Origin: Mesostigma viride
Taxonomy: Eukaryota > Streptophyta > Mesostigmatophyceae > Mesostigmatales > Mesostigmataceae
DNA: 64,000 bases
Direction of reading: 5' to 3'
Assembly: GCA_009746045.1 (NCBI GenBank)
Contig: RPFO01000002.1
Location: 1,044,240 to 1,108,239 of the forward strand
Below the pieces are notes generated by a model. The model did not search any database. It was given only the letters and a program-made list of their open reading frames with translations, and was not told the DNA's origin. The stretch's first letter is position 1. Each line of letters begins with the position of its first letter. Made by a program: the position numbers and the translations under genes. Of the stretch, positions 1 to 11,109 are shown piece by piece.

Positions 1-619
1 CATATGAGATTGATATCGCAATGCATGCAAGTTTCCTTGTTCAAATGTCATTTATCCTCCCGGAATGGCGCTTAAGCCAATTCCTCCCCAAACTTGGCTG
101 AGTGCACCGACTACTACCACTATTACTCTTGCTGTACTTGCAAGCAGTCGAACATCTTTTTGCATCTGTCCCAATCATGTAAACCGTTTTTTCCATGCAA
201 GCCAAAATGGCATACATGCATAACAATCTTCAGGACCACACCACCCAAAATCATAAAACGCGGCTGAGCACCGCTGGTGTGTTCTTACAAGGGAGTAAGT
301 GTGGGAAGATGCCACATGGTACCTTTCGGTACTTTTCCGTGCGGATGCCACACCCGCACAAGGCAAATTGCACGAATCACTAGCCAAGATCTCGAGTTCA
401 ATAATCATATCTGTGTCATAGAGGGAAGTGGCAGGCCTCATCAGAGACTGCAATGGAACTAGTCTCGCATGATTGAATGATATTTTTCAGTTTGACGGGC
501 GTGCTGGGCATGAGCTCCGTGTTGTCTCACTCCTCGTCTCATACAATGACGAGATTGATCAATCTGCAAACCAGCGAACTAATGAGTCACCAATGTGCTC
601 ACGCATGGGACCACATGCT
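1..619. other. No gene recognised
   Basis: Only short overlapping ORFs occur on both strands, and none has a recognisable motif, compositional bias or splice structure. I see no repeat in this stretch that recurs elsewhere in the window. Confidence 0.5.
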
Positions 620-814
620 AGGTCATCAAGTCGCTCTCAGCGTTAGCCACCCTTGATTTCAAAAAACAAGGGTACACACTTCCATCTCCATTCATATTGT
701 ACCTTTGATATTCATCATCATGAACGACTCGAAAACGCGGATAAGATAACGGCAGGCTCGAGCAACCACGGTCAGGATTCTCCAGATTTCTGGCCTGCGG
801 TGGTTGTCTCATTG
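620..814 (+). mobile_element. SINE-like repeat copy, diverged
   Basis: This is a diverged copy of the dispersed repeat that ends in GGTTGTCTCCTTG in the orientation used here. It shares the blocks GAACGACTCGAAAACGCGG, GATAACGGCAGGCTCGAG and TTTCTGGCCTGCG with copies at 40.4, 46.4, 46.9 and 52 kb. The flanks ACATGCT on the left and ATATGCT on the right look like an aged target duplication. The copy is near the longest form seen, about 195 bp. The family is not named; a retroposon is inferred from its constant 3' end and variable 5' end. Confidence 0.7.
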
Positions 815-1175
815 ATATGCTCTCCAGCGACTCCTTGCATGGTTGAAGGCAGCTGCAAGGAAAAGGTCGGGCTAGCTGACACCATGGTACCCCTGCCGTA
901 AATGATGGCATGGGAACTATGGCTGCGTCCACTTTTCACAGTTGCATTTGACTGCAGAAGTAGTACTGTGACCACTTGGAGAGATACTGCCGCATGCTGA
1001 TCTGGGCGTGACTGACTGTCCCACTTATCATCAGCAGCATGCATATGCCTCATCTTCAACAGGAAGGCATGTCTTGAGCAGGGCCCCGTCATCTTGTCAT
1101 GTCGCGTTGCAGGCGACCACAACTGACCAATCCTATTATCCTAAAGGAAGCTCCCCAAGTGCGCGCAGCAGATAA

Positions 1176-1362
1176 GGCATCCCTCATGTCAGGAATACCA
1201 ACTATCAGGGTCACCCAAGCAACGCACTGAAGGCATCCCTTAAACAGGGATAGCCAGGCATCCCTTATACGAGGAATGCCAAGGCAGCTCTTATACGAGG
1301 AATACCAAGGCAGCCCTTATATGAGGAATACAAGGCATCCCTTATATGAGAAATATCAAGGT
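1176..1362. repeat. Tandem repeat, about 26-bp unit, ~6 degenerate copies
   Basis: Units of the form AAGGCATCCCTTATACGAGG followed by AATACC repeat with substitutions and small indels. The array abuts the 3' end of the putative membrane-protein ORF on the minus strand, so it would lie in that ORF's 3' untranslated region. Confidence 0.8.
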
Positions 1363-1968
1363 GAGGATGATCGCCGCAGCCACAGCGATGTATTGCAGAA
1401 AGAGAAGGACAAGCCCCAGGGCGCCCCAGAGCACGCGCAGCAGGAACTGGCCCGCGACAAGCGCGACGACGCCCGCGACACTGAGCGCAAACACTTTCTC
1501 AACGTCGGACATATTCCTCGAGAACTCCCCTTCTTCGTCCCCTTCCTCGACCTCGGCATTCTTCTCAGTATTGCGACGGCCGATGAAGACGCCGTCGAAG
1601 AAAGAATTCTTCTCAGCGGGGGCCGACCGGTCGCTGCTCGGTTCCTTGGTCTGCTTCCACGGCCAGGAGCTCAACAACGCGCGAGCAGCGACGCGCGAAC
1701 CGCGGGCTGACTGCGGGATCGCGGGTAGCCGAGGGCCGGATTGCCACCATAGGAACGGTCGTGCATTTAACGCATGTCCGGCGACTAACGTCGGCTCGGC
1801 TGACCGCACCTTAGCCTCAGCTGTGGAGAAATGAGCGTGTCCAACTGTGCAGAGGGCACCAGCTGGCGCCATGTGCCGGGTGCCCGAGGTCCAACATTGT
1901 CGCGCTTGAAACAAGTTTCTATCCCCGCACTGCCGGGTGTGGCTCGCAACGCTAGATACAGCAATCAT
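1342..1968 (-). CDS. Putative small organelle-targeted membrane protein
   Basis: This is an uninterrupted 208-codon ORF of unrecognised family. The first ~120 residues are rich in Ala, Arg, Ser and His and poor in acidic residues, as an organellar transit peptide might be. A short acidic stretch follows (EVEEGDEEGEF). The protein ends in about 50 hydrophobic residues that read as two membrane helices split near LLRVLWGALG, stopping right after LTLIFLI. GC-rich codon choice resembles the confirmed exons. There is no homology to lean on, internal Met residues could also be starts, and an overlapping ORF on the other strand is similar in length. The membrane tail is seen in the sequence; targeting is inferred. 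Confidence 0.35.
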   Translation of the reverse strand: MIAVSSVASHTRQCGDRNLFQARQCWTSGTRHMAPAGALCTVGHAHFSTAEAKVRSAEPTLVAGHALNARPFLWWQSGPRLPAIPQSARGSRVAARALLSSWPWKQTKEPSSDRSAPAEKNSFFDGVFIGRRNTEKNAEVEEGDEEGEFSRNMSDVEKVFALSVAGVVALVAGQFLLRVLWGALGLVLLFLQYIAVAAAIILTLIFLI

Positions 1969-3780
1969 TGTGAAGTTTGCTGAAACAACAAAAATACAGG
2001 TGGCCTAGTGCTACAAGTTGTGTGGTAGCTGGCACAACATCGTCAGAATGGCCGTCGCACTGAAGGAAGTGCGCCGTGTTGGTCAGCGGCGTTGCTTCTA
2101 ATTACCCAGGTGCCGACAGGGTTCATTCATGTTGAAATAAAGGCAGTCGTAATTCGTAAATGCGCTCCGCCCGGTTATGAACAACCATATTCGACACCTC
2201 AGTTGCTATAAGCCAATTTCGAAGCCAACCACATCGCTAGTTTGGCAAACTTCGTTTCTACAATGCGGTGGTGCGAGCATCAAAAAAGAAGCCATATCCT
2301 GGCCATATCTACTAGGTAATTGCTCTTCATCTTTTGCCTCTGGATTGCTGCTGGCGCTCGAATTCCGATATTCCTAGGTCTTCCGGTACTAAGGTTATGA
2401 CAACAGTAGGAATAGTTATTATGTGAAAGCCCGATTTACTAGCTACCAGCTGGATGATAGTCATGATACTGATTGATCAATGCACTCTCCAAAAGACTCC
2501 AAGCAGTCTCCCTTCGAAACTTATTCCGCAGGTGTCACTAGCAGTTGGAAGCTTGATGAGTTGTTACAAGAAGTTAGAGAACTTATAGAGCTTGACCAAG
2601 GCTTGACCGGTCTGGGAAAGACATCGGAAAACACCGCGTCACGCGAGGTACAATGGCAGTAAAACCCTGGGTAAGGCAGGCCTAATTTACACCATTGCAT
2701 GAAGGTTCAAGTCGAAGCTCCCACGTAAAATAGGTCGAGAGAAGTTTTACACCGAAATCTCAAATCAGTACCATAGTTGAGGAAAATTTACTGTCGTGCT
2801 CACTGACTCGCGGAGATAGCGGTTGCGTCACGCATGCCAAAAAACTCCGGGCATCGGCGGGTGTAGAGGAAGAGGTTGTGTTATCTATGCGACAATCATT
2901 GCAGGCCTGAAATCTGGATAATCCAGACCATGTTACTCTTGCCGGTGTATTATCCGCATTTGTCGAGTCGTTCGGGACGACGGAGATGAATGGAGTGTAA
3001 AATGTGTATCCTTGTTCGGTAAAGTTATGGCTGGCTAACGTTTTGTTGTGTGTGACATGCAACGTCGCCCTCATTGAATAATGAACGATTATGTAAGCTC
3101 GGTACACATACGTTGGGATTCCATTTGTCCATTATAATTCCTGCTCTCTGCCTAGCCGAATGCCCCTATGCCGAATGATGAACATAGTCGAATGCCCTTT
3201 CTTGTGCTCTTCTTGTTGTTGGTAAGTGGACGTCGTTGCGGGCGGGAGCTCTTAGTAAACCAGTTTTTTATACCACGTTGTGAACTTCTCTCTATCCGTT
3301 GCGCAGTGATGGTGGCAAGCTTCACAAACCTTCTCAAAACCTGTTGAGCAGTTTTTAGGTGGCTTCCTGAGCATTAAGCCATGGAAGATTTCAAGCGAGT
3401 ACCGCCATTCGTAACCACATGGGTGACTACAATTTCATTGTGGCCAAAGAGGCTTACCGAGGTGTTTGCTCGTCTGGCAGGATTCGTGGCCCGGTGCGCT
3501 GTGTGCTCAAGGACCGCATATCCTGGAGGCAATGTGCATATCGTCACACACCTTGAAATGCGAGCCAAGAATAATCGAGCTGAATCAATTAGCTGTATAA
3601 ATGAAGTGAGACATCTGTTCCTGGAAGCATGTGGCTATATACACTGCTATGACTGCGTCATTATGCTCCGTCAATTCCGTTGTTTTTTGCAGCGCCGCCC
3701 ACAACTGTTCGGTGCTTATCAACAGGTCGTAGTCCCGGCCGGGTCTTGCAGTATCTAGAGTTATACTTCGACAATTGGAA
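1969..3780. other. No gene recognised
   Basis: The longest ORF, 3381 to 3758 on the plus strand (125 codons), has no recognisable motif and overlaps a comparable ORF on the minus strand. No tandem array or copy of the dispersed repeats was seen here. Confidence 0.45.
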
Positions 3781-4385
3781 GCATTAAAAAAAGTTATAAA
3801 TGACAGCATGCCTCCGTTGGGGGGTCATCTAGCACACATTCCATGGACTGATGGGGGTGGGTGGTGACTGAGCCGCGGGAATCTAATCTATGCTCTAGGC
3901 TAATTTAATTAAAATAAATCATATCATGACTCCGTTGGGAGATCATGTAGCACGTATTCCATTGCTAATGGGTGGGGGTGAGCGGAGCCGCAAAAACTAA
4001 GCTAATCTACAATAATCCTAGCTACTCTACTCAGCAAAGCGCCCCTTCCTCCTGGGGGGGCCGGGGGGGGAGGCCCACAGGGGCTGGTGTGTGGTCCTGG
4101 ACAATGGTATGCCTCCTCTTCTTGTCCTGCATAGCAGTCCAAGCAATTAAGAGAGAGGGGGGAAATGCGGTTTCAAAGTGGGCTGGGACCACTAGGTCGG
4201 CCAGCATCTGATCTGGATAGTTCATGGCAGGTCGATCTATATACCAACCCCTCTGAGTTTGTCCTTGGGGCCCGGCCAGGTCAGGATGTGCCGCCCTGGG
4301 TGGCCAAGCCGCTGGGTGGCGGCCAGGCCAAGGGCGGTGTCTACCTGGCTGGTACGTTGGAGCAAGATGTCCTACAAATGCTATC
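3781..4385 (-). pseudogene. LINE 3' end: C-terminal coding fragment plus 3' UTR and tail
   Basis: Read on the minus strand, 4385 to 4225 encodes QVDTALGLAA...GHPGRHILTWPGP, and 4225 to 4031 encodes DLVVPAHF...LLIAWTAMQDKKRR..IVQDHTPAPVG. These are C-terminal segments of a LINE reverse transcriptase, also found at 38.6-38.9 kb and 49.9-50.1 kb. Toward lower coordinates lie two tandem copies of the 3' UTR end (CATG..CCTCCGTTGGG..GATCATG..GCAC hairpin with an A/T-rich tail), near 3790-3850 and 3925-3990. This is a relic with no intact ORF. Confidence 0.7.
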
Positions 4386-4810
4386 CTAGATACATTCTAA
4401 TCTCATCCCAAATACGGGGCATGCCCTTACACAAAGACTCTAGCGACCTATGAGTGGAAACCCCTACCTTCAGGACCTGTCGGAGCATCCTAGTATACTG
4501 TGCCGTTCAGCCGGGTGACCAGCTTGTCCGTGAGCATCCCGCATGCCACGGACATGGGGGGCCTAGGCCTCTCCGTGATTTGGAAGAAGATGATGGACAA
4601 GGCCAAGCGGGCCCAGGTCATAGAGGACAACGAGCCCCCCCCTGTGGGGAAGCGCCCGCGTGTGCGCAAGCCCGTGGGAGGCACGCCAGTGCTGTACATA
4701 GATAGATGTTGTAGTTAGTAATGCTGTTGGATAGATGTCGCCGACATCTATCTAACAGCATGTACACAGCACAGTAGGTAGCTGATGTAGATAGCTTACT
4801 TGTCCGGGTC
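4386..4810 (+). pseudogene. LINE C-terminal fragment of another subfamily
   Basis: Positions 4541-4690 on the plus strand encode MGGLGLSVIWKKMMDKAKRA followed by QVIEDNEPPPVGKRPRVRKP. The same segment recurs at 7975-8075 (plus) and, inverted and decayed, at 50.3-50.46 kb and 52.6-52.68 kb. It aligns in pattern with the C-terminus of the LINE that follows (LGLSVLRARMIDKEKWAAIC). The remaining ~120 bp before 4811 contain a short inverted repeat around CGACATCTATCTAACAGCA. Confidence 0.6.
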
Positions 4811-7182
4811 ATGCTCTACAAGGGCAAGGGGTCCGCCGCGGATACCGGCAACTACCGCGGCGTATGCCTCCAAAGCTGCGTGCTGAAAGTCTTCATGCGT
4901 CTCCTGCTGAACCGCATGCGCGCCAGCCTCGATCCCCACCTAGGTGAGTCCCAGATGGGCTTCCGTGTTGGTCGCAATTGTGTTATGGTCACTATTACCG
5001 CGCGCCGCCTGATCGAGGAAGTGGGCCGCCTGGCCCCCGGCCTCTTGCCATTGCTATTGATCTTCGTGGATTACACCAAGGCATTCGATACGGTTATATG
5101 GGACGCCCTGTGGGTGGTCCTTCACCTGTTCCGTGTCCCATCGTACATCGTTGAGATCATCCGCCAGTTCTATGAAGGGTCCCAAGCCCAGGTCCGTACC
5201 GCCGACGGCGTCACTCCGGCGTTCCCCCTGCACTGTCACCGGGGTGTGGCAGGGCTGTGTGCTCTCCCCATATCTATTCATCATTATGCATGACCAGTGG
5301 AGGAGCCCAAGGTGTACTGGAGGGGCGGGGACCTGATGATCAACCACAAGATGTGGACGCCCCCAGCGGGCTAGAATAGCAATAGCCCTAGCTTGTAACC
5401 ATTGGAGTCACTGCCGCTAAGGCAGCCATGCCTAGAATGTTTGCCTAGCTGTGCCAACACTGACACCTAGTCACGTGCCGCCAACGCACGGTACACAACC
5501 AGCCATAGCCTTAGCCTAGTCCTAGTACAGCCATGCTACGCCCTGGCTATGTTCAGATTACTTGCCCACGCTATACTTGTTATGCTACGCTTACATGGGT
5601 CTTATTGCACCCACAGTTTGCCGGATCGTTAGCGTGTCCGTTTAGCTAACGCGCCCGATTGCGGCTGTGGCATGCCTTTGGCATGAAGGACACTGGGGGT
5701 CTCTGCCCTTTCTCCTGTAGTGCACACACAGGGATTAAAAGCACTTCGGTGCTCCGTGACTCCCCAACGGGGGCACGAGTTTAATTAATTAATTATGGTG
5801 GACTATATTATGCGGCGTGCCCAAGCCCGCTTCGCCCGGGTGGAGGGGCGCCCGCCGGGGATCGAGGTCACGGAGTACGCCAGCTACGGCGGGGTTGACC
5901 CACCCTACCGCCGGCCTGAGCGATCTGATCTACGCTGATGACACGACACTCGTGGAAACCCCGGAGTCAGCCCAACTGTGGCTAGACAGCTTTTCACTGG
6001 AAGCGCGGGCGGAGGGGCTTATGATCAGCAAGAAAACGGAGGTCATGGCCATTGGCTTCCCTGCTGGGATAGCCCCACCCACCCTCCTCTTGCTGGACGG
6101 CAGCCCCGTCCCCCCGGCGACTCGCTTCAAGCTCCTTGGCAGCTGGCTTCCCTCCACGGCCGACCGGACATCAACACCCGCATTGGCCAGGCCTGGGCGG
6201 CCCTCCGCCGCCTCGACAGGTTCTGGACCTGTCGCTACCTGAGTGAGCGACGCAAGCGCATTCTGTTCAAGGCCCTTGTAGTCCTCAGCATCCTCCTTTA
6301 TGGCTGCGAGGCGTGGACCCTGGACCAGGCGCTGAGCCAGCAGCTTGACGGCACCGTCACTCGAATGCTCCGTCATATCCTCGGCGTCCGCTACCAAGAA
6401 CGCCGGCCGCACCCGGGCCGAGCTCTACTGCGAGCTCCCTCTTGTCACCCATACCATCCGACACCGCCGCCTCCTCTTTGCCGGCCATCTTGCCCGCACA
6501 GACCAGGTGGATACCGATATGGGCCCTGCCGGGGGGCTTAAGACGGGCCAACCAGGTAGACACCTCCTCCTATGGCAGGGTCCCCTTAAGGTCCCATCGC
6601 AACCCACTGGCAAACTTGCGCGCGCCGGGCACCGGCGCGGCGCGACCCGGACCTATGTGACACAACTGCTTGAAGATGCAGGGCTTCTGGGACTATCCGT
6701 ACTCCGCGCCCGCATGATTGACAAGGAGAAATGGGCTGCCATCTGCGATAAGCACCTTCCCGAGGGGTATGCTCCTGTTTTCTCCCCACGGGCCCGGCCG
6801 CAGCCCGTTGCTAGCCAGGGTAGAAGTCCGCAGGTGGAGGTTATTGGTCCTGAGGATAGCCGCTGCACTACCGCCTCGTCTGCCATTACAGTAGAGGACA
6901 GCTCGGATGAGGATTACATCCCCATCTAGAGTGCTTAACGGTTGGGGGATGATGCAGACGATATTTGTAAACTTTTGTGTAATTATTTTTCAATGAGATT
7001 AGCATAGTACTCCGTGGCATGCCTTTGCGCATGACACGCAAGTACTTACCTACAAGTACTTACTTACTTAGATAGCTTAGACCGGTACTAAGGACTGTTT
7101 GCACCCACCCATCCCTCCATCGGGGTTAATGCTCCGTGACAGTCTCCCCAACGGGAGCACGAGTCTAATTAATTAATTAATT
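4811..7182 (+). pseudogene. LINE reverse transcriptase, frameshifted and interrupted
   Basis: This non-LTR retrotransposon relic carries most of the reverse-transcriptase order. GNYRGVCLQSCVLKVFMRLL and QMGFRVGRNC lie in 4811-5030. FVDYTKAFDTV (motif A) is near 5065. GVWQGCVLSPYLFIIM is at about 5240-5288 in another frame. The catalytic LIYADDTTLVE is near 5920-5955, followed by the thumb (RIGQAWAALRRLDRFW...LLYGCEAWTLD) in a third frame. The C-terminus H.IRHRRLLFAGHLARTDQVD ends at a stop at 6929. At least three frame changes and a 503-bp insertion (5289-5791) inactivate it. The 3' UTR (6930-7182) has two TGTAA motifs, then the shared end CATCGGGGTTAATGCTCCGTG, a hairpin and (TTAA)n. The clade is not assigned. 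Confidence 0.85.
5289..5791 (+). mobile_element. Non-autonomous retroelement inserted in the LINE, with 6-bp target duplication
   Basis: The insert is flanked by ATTATG at 5283-5288 and 5792-5797. Removing it restores the reading LFIIM then VDYIMRRAQARF in the host reverse transcriptase. It begins with a coding tail, EEPKVYWRGGDLMINHKMW then TPPAG and a stop, which resembles the end of the ORF1-like relic at 48 kb. About 400 bp of 3' UTR follow, ending in the hairpin GTGCTCCGTGACTCCCCAAC..GGGCACGAG and a (TTAA)n tail. Related copies lie at 36.93-37.43 kb and 51.29-51.73 kb (minus), with partial copies at 38.2 and 39.3-39.55 kb. Confidence 0.85.
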
Positions 7183-7955
7183 GATCCCGCATGCCTCGGC
7201 GCCGTATGTGAGGACCGCATGAGGACCAGCAAGGACCTTGAAGAGCACGCTTGCGGTCCTCGCCAAGGTCCTTCAAGTGCACCATGCAGTAGGTGTACGT
7301 TGAGGGAGCGTTGACGGGCCCATGCAGGCCAGGCCGATGCCCGTGTCCACATGCATCGTCGGCGGTGCAGGATGTCAGGGAGCATGCTGCCCAGCTATTG
7401 AAGCGATCTCGGAACGGGACCGGCTCAGTCCCATCTAGCAGCCGCGGCAGCGGCGGGCGACTGGTAGCCCCAATCACCATCGCCTCAGTTTTTACGCTAA
7501 TCTCCAACCCCACCGCCCGCGCCTCCGAGCCCAGACAGTCCAGCCAGGGTTGAATGTGCTTGGGGCGCTTGATCAGTGAGGGTGGTATCATCCGCATATA
7601 AATCAGGTCAGACAGGCGACCGGTAAACAGGGCCACCACCGCCCTTGCCGCGATCGTTAATTTAAGGATGTCCATGCAAGCCAGGCTCGAACCCCTCAGT
7701 ATATAATAAGAGCGGTAAAGCGTGCACGTGCCTGGCGCATGACGTGATCCACGACAATAATGCAAACAGGTATGGGGAGACACAACCTAGCTAGCCACAC
7801 CGCCCCGTTGTGAAGGGTGAATGGTGGGGTGGTGCCTTCCGCAGTCTGCACTAGACTACTATATACCTGTGAACCCTCATATAGGCCGGCGAATGGCAGC
7901 AATAGAAGCGCAGTGGTGGCACGCGATCCAGAGCTAGGATGGCCCAAAGAGCCTC

Positions 7956-8660
7956 GAAGAGCAGCTCGTAGAGGACATGGGGGGCCTAGGCCTCTCCGTG
8001 ATTTGGAAAAAGATGATGGACAAGGCCAAGTGGGCCCAGGTCATAGAGGACAACAACCCCCATGCAGTGGGGACTGCCGCGCGATTGCACACGTGGGCGG
8101 CATGCTAGACAAGACCCCTACCTAGGGTCGCGGGCACCATAGATAGTTATAGGACTGTTTTATAGATAGCTTGTAGATAGCTTAGACCGGTAGGATTGCG
8201 AGTACCCATCCAACCTTCCATCCATCCATCCATCCATCCATCCATCCATCCATCCATCCATCCATCCATCCATCCATCCATCCATCCATCCATCCATCCA
8301 TCCATCCATCCATCCATCCATCCATCCATCCATCCATCCATCCATCCATCCATCCATCCATCCATCCATCCATCCATCCATCCATCCATCCATCCATCCA
8401 TCCATCCATCCATCCATCCATCCATCCATCCATCCATCCATCCATCCATCCATCCATCCATCCATCCATCCATCCATCCATCCATCCATCCATCCATCCA
8501 TCCATCCATCCATCCATCCATCCATCGGGGTAAATGCTCTGTGACTCCCCAACGGGACGGCACGAGTTTAATTAGTTAATTAATTAATTAATCCATCGGG
8601 GTTAATGCTCCGTGACTAGCGCTCCCCAACAGGAGCACGAGTTTAATTAATGAATTAATT
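7956..8660 (+). mobile_element. LINE 3' fragment with expanded internal (CATC)n, 10-bp target duplication
   Basis: AAAGAGCCTC flanks the insert perfectly at 7946-7955 and 8661-8670. The insert opens with the LINE C-terminal coding fragment (MGGLGLSVIWKKMMDKAKWA), continues through a 3' UTR (GATAGCTTAGACCGGTAGGA), then about 310 bp of (CATC)n. It closes with the terminal module GGGGTAAATGCTCTGTGACTC, a hairpin and (TTAA)n. That terminal module occurs twice in tandem, at about 8526-8592 and 8593-8660. The internal array is only 2-4 units long in sibling copies at 7.1 kb and 52.5 kb. Confidence 0.9.
8217..8526. repeat. (CATC)n microsatellite, ~77 units
   Basis: A nearly pure tetranucleotide array lies inside the retroelement insert described for 7956-8660. 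It creates long false ORFs of SIHP or WMDG repeats in every frame. Confidence 0.98.
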
Positions 8661-9169
8661 AAAGAGCCTCCCAGAGGACCGGCCGTGTCAAGAACGCCTT
8701 GCAACAAAAATGAATGACCAGCGGAAAACCATCAGGGCTGGAATTATGCGACGCACCTCCTCCAGGCCCGGCGCGCGAAAAACACAGCCATGACAGTGTT
8801 ACGGCCACGACGGAAGCCCATCTGAGACGGCTCACCCAGGCGTCCATGGGTCCAGCGCAGCGCGGCGCCTGTGCAGCATCATGCGCACGAAAACCTTCAG
8901 CGAGGCGCTCGGAGCATGGCTCGGATGGACCATGGCTCCAGGCAGACGCCCCGATAGTTACCGGGGTCAGCAGCAGAACCCTTCTTGTACAGCATGCATG
9001 ACTCGGATGGCCGTCAGTGCCACTCAGCAGGCGGCACGGCTCATCAGAGAGCAGAACACGGTTCACAGAACGCCAGCAGAACGGAAGCTCCCGCACCGCC
9101 AGGTCAAGGGGCTTGAGCAGCTCCCGAGGCCGAAAGCAGCTAGGCTCATCTTAGCAGTATAGCGATCCT

Positions 9170-10040
9170 AGCTATCTCTCTAACGCTGCCTCCAATCCGC
9201 TTCCACTTGGGGGGGGCGGGCCGGGTGGCTTGCCCACAGGTTCAGACTCATGGGCCTGAACAATGGTTTGCCATGTCCGCTTGTCATGCATAGCGGGTCC
9301 AAGCGAGGGTGCGATGCTCAAACTGGGCTGGGACTGTAAGGTCTCCCAGCACTGAGCTGGTGCGTGTAGGTTAAGGCCGGGCTATACCCGGCTTCCTGGG
9401 GATGTCCGTCTAGGTCCAGGCCATATATGTTGAGAGATGCTCGCCCGGGCAGGCCTACCCGCGCAAGGGGCCAGCCAAGCCAGGAGCGGTATCCACCTGG
9501 CTTGTTCTAGCAAGATGACAGTCCTACGAATGCTACATTCTACGATATCTAAGTTCATCAGAAATACGAGGCATACCCTTGTACATGGACTCGAGTGGCG
9601 GATGGGTGAAAGATTCTACATTCAAAGCCTGCAGCGACATCCTAGTGACGTACCGAGCCGTCCAGTAGCGAGCGCATGGGCGGCGATTAAAAAGTTAAAT
9701 TGGAACATGTATCCGTTGGGAGTACATGTAGCACATCAATCCCTGAGAAGGGACATATGGCTTTTTTATACATTCTGGGCTACTTCCTGCACAGGTAGGG
9801 TGTAGACTACAGCTGCTCGGGGCGCCGGTGAGCTAGCGTCCACAACTCTGTGCACACCATACGTTAAGAACCGTGAGCACCAGGACCTTGAAGAGCACGC
9901 GGTATGCATGGCATGGCCGAGCATTAGTGTCAAAACTGAGGCGATGGTGATTGGGGCTACCAGCTCCCCGCCGAGGCCCCGGCTGCTAGACGGGACGGAG
10001 GTCCCGTTCCGTGATCGCCACTATGGCATCAATCCAAAAA
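9170..10040. pseudogene. LINE debris: C-terminal/3' UTR fragment and a reverse-transcriptase fragment
   Basis: Positions 9190-9500 resemble the minus-strand C-terminal LINE segment seen at 38.6 kb (TTGGGGGG, CTTGTCATGCATAGCGG, AAACTGGGCTGGGAC, GCCAGCCAAG). Positions 9685-9750 contain a 3' tail motif (GTTAAATTGGAACATG, then a hairpin and CATGTAGCAC). Positions 9925-10020 on the plus strand encode SVKTEAMVIGATSSPPRPRL followed by LDGTEVPFRDR, the segment after the YADD motif in the other LINE relics. All are truncated. Confidence 0.55.
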
Positions 10041-10049
10041 CGCGTTTTG

Positions 10050-10950
10050 GTTCCCTGGTAATTATTTCAAGATAGGCTAATAGTCAGTTTGGCCTCAAAT
10101 TTGGCACCAAGGTACCTAATCAGATATCTTATGATGCCATGTGGTCAAAAAATTTTTTGGGAGTCGGCACCATGGTAACATGGTGACATTTGCTAGCATA
10201 AAATACCGCACTTTTAGCACTTTCTGGCATGCATGCCTATATGAATGACACTAAAATGAACTCAGTTGGGGCTATAACTTTGCACATGTTATAAACACAT
10301 CCCATGCAGCATGCCCACAAAGTTTCAGGCTGGTTGGATCACAAAATGGTGACAGATGCTAGCATAAATACCCCCAAAATGCAGTTTTTCAGGGTTTTCC
10401 AAGGGTTTCATCACACATATGCATATATAATGACACCAAATGAACTCAGTTGGGGTGGAACTTTGCATATGTTCTAAACACATCCCATGCAGCATGCCCA
10501 CAAAGTTTCAGGCTGGTTGGATGACAAATTGGTGACAGATGCTAGCATAAATACCCCCAAAATGCAGTTTTTCAGGGTTTTCCAAGGGTTTCATCACACA
10601 TTTGCATATATAATGACATCAAATGAACTCAGTTGGACCTGGGACTTGGCACATGTTCGAAACACATCCCATGCAGCCTGCCACAAAGCTTCAGGCTGGT
10701 TGGATGACAAACTGGTGACAAATGCTAGCATAAATACCACAAAAATGCAGTTTTTCATGGTTTTTCAAGGGTTTCATCACACATGTGCATATATAATGAC
10801 ATCAAATGAACTCAGTTGGACCTGGAACTTGGCACATGTTCGAAACACATCCCATGCAGCCTGCCCACAAAGCTTCAGGCTGGTTGGATGACAAATTGGT
10901 GACAGATGCTAGCATAAATACCACAGAAAAAGCAGCTTTCTATTGTTCTT
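10050..10950. repeat. Satellite-like tandem array, 183-bp unit, ~5 copies
   Basis: The marker CAAAGTTTCAGGCTGGTTGG occurs at 10318, 10501, 10684 (AAAGCTTC variant) and 10868, a spacing of 183, 183 and 184 bp. A diverged first unit starts near 10120. Each unit also holds GATGCTAGCATAAATACC and ACACATCCCATGCAGC. The open frame across 10487-11099 follows from the repeat length being divisible by three and is not evidence of a gene. Confidence 0.9.
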
Positions 10951-11109
10951 ACAACAAGGGTTTCATGGCAATCATTCCACCTTGGTGTACAGAAGGTTCC
11001 AAACAACACATCATTACATTATGCATCATATTTACAATGCAGGAAGGCATACTTGGGGGCACATGCCTATCGTACAATGCATTAATAACACAGCTCTAGC
11101 CAGCTAGCT

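Larger units (their letters stand above)
7183..9105 (-). pseudogene. Second LINE reverse-transcriptase relic, inverted and interrupted
   Basis: On the minus strand 9100 to 8671 encodes decayed N-terminal reverse-transcriptase motifs (GNYRGVCLE-like near 8960, LDPWTPG near 8850, KAFLTRPVLWEAL to 8671). The gene resumes at 7945 with FAGLYEGSQVYSSLVQ, then VVDHVMRQARARF, a degraded YADD region (SDLIYMRMIPPSL), ISVKTEAMVIGAT and DLGEDRKRALQGP. Between the halves sits a 705-bp insertion with a 10-bp target duplication. Numerous stops and frame changes show that it is dead. Confidence 0.75.

Noticed and set aside
1276-1834. Plus-strand ORFs of 144 and 162 codons
   Set aside because: Antisense to the minus ORF with a hydrophobic tail; they begin inside the 26-bp tandem repeat and show no motif.
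8147-8579. Four overlapping ORFs with SIHP or WMDG repeats
   Set aside because: Translation of the (CATC)n array; all frames are open because the unit lacks a stop.
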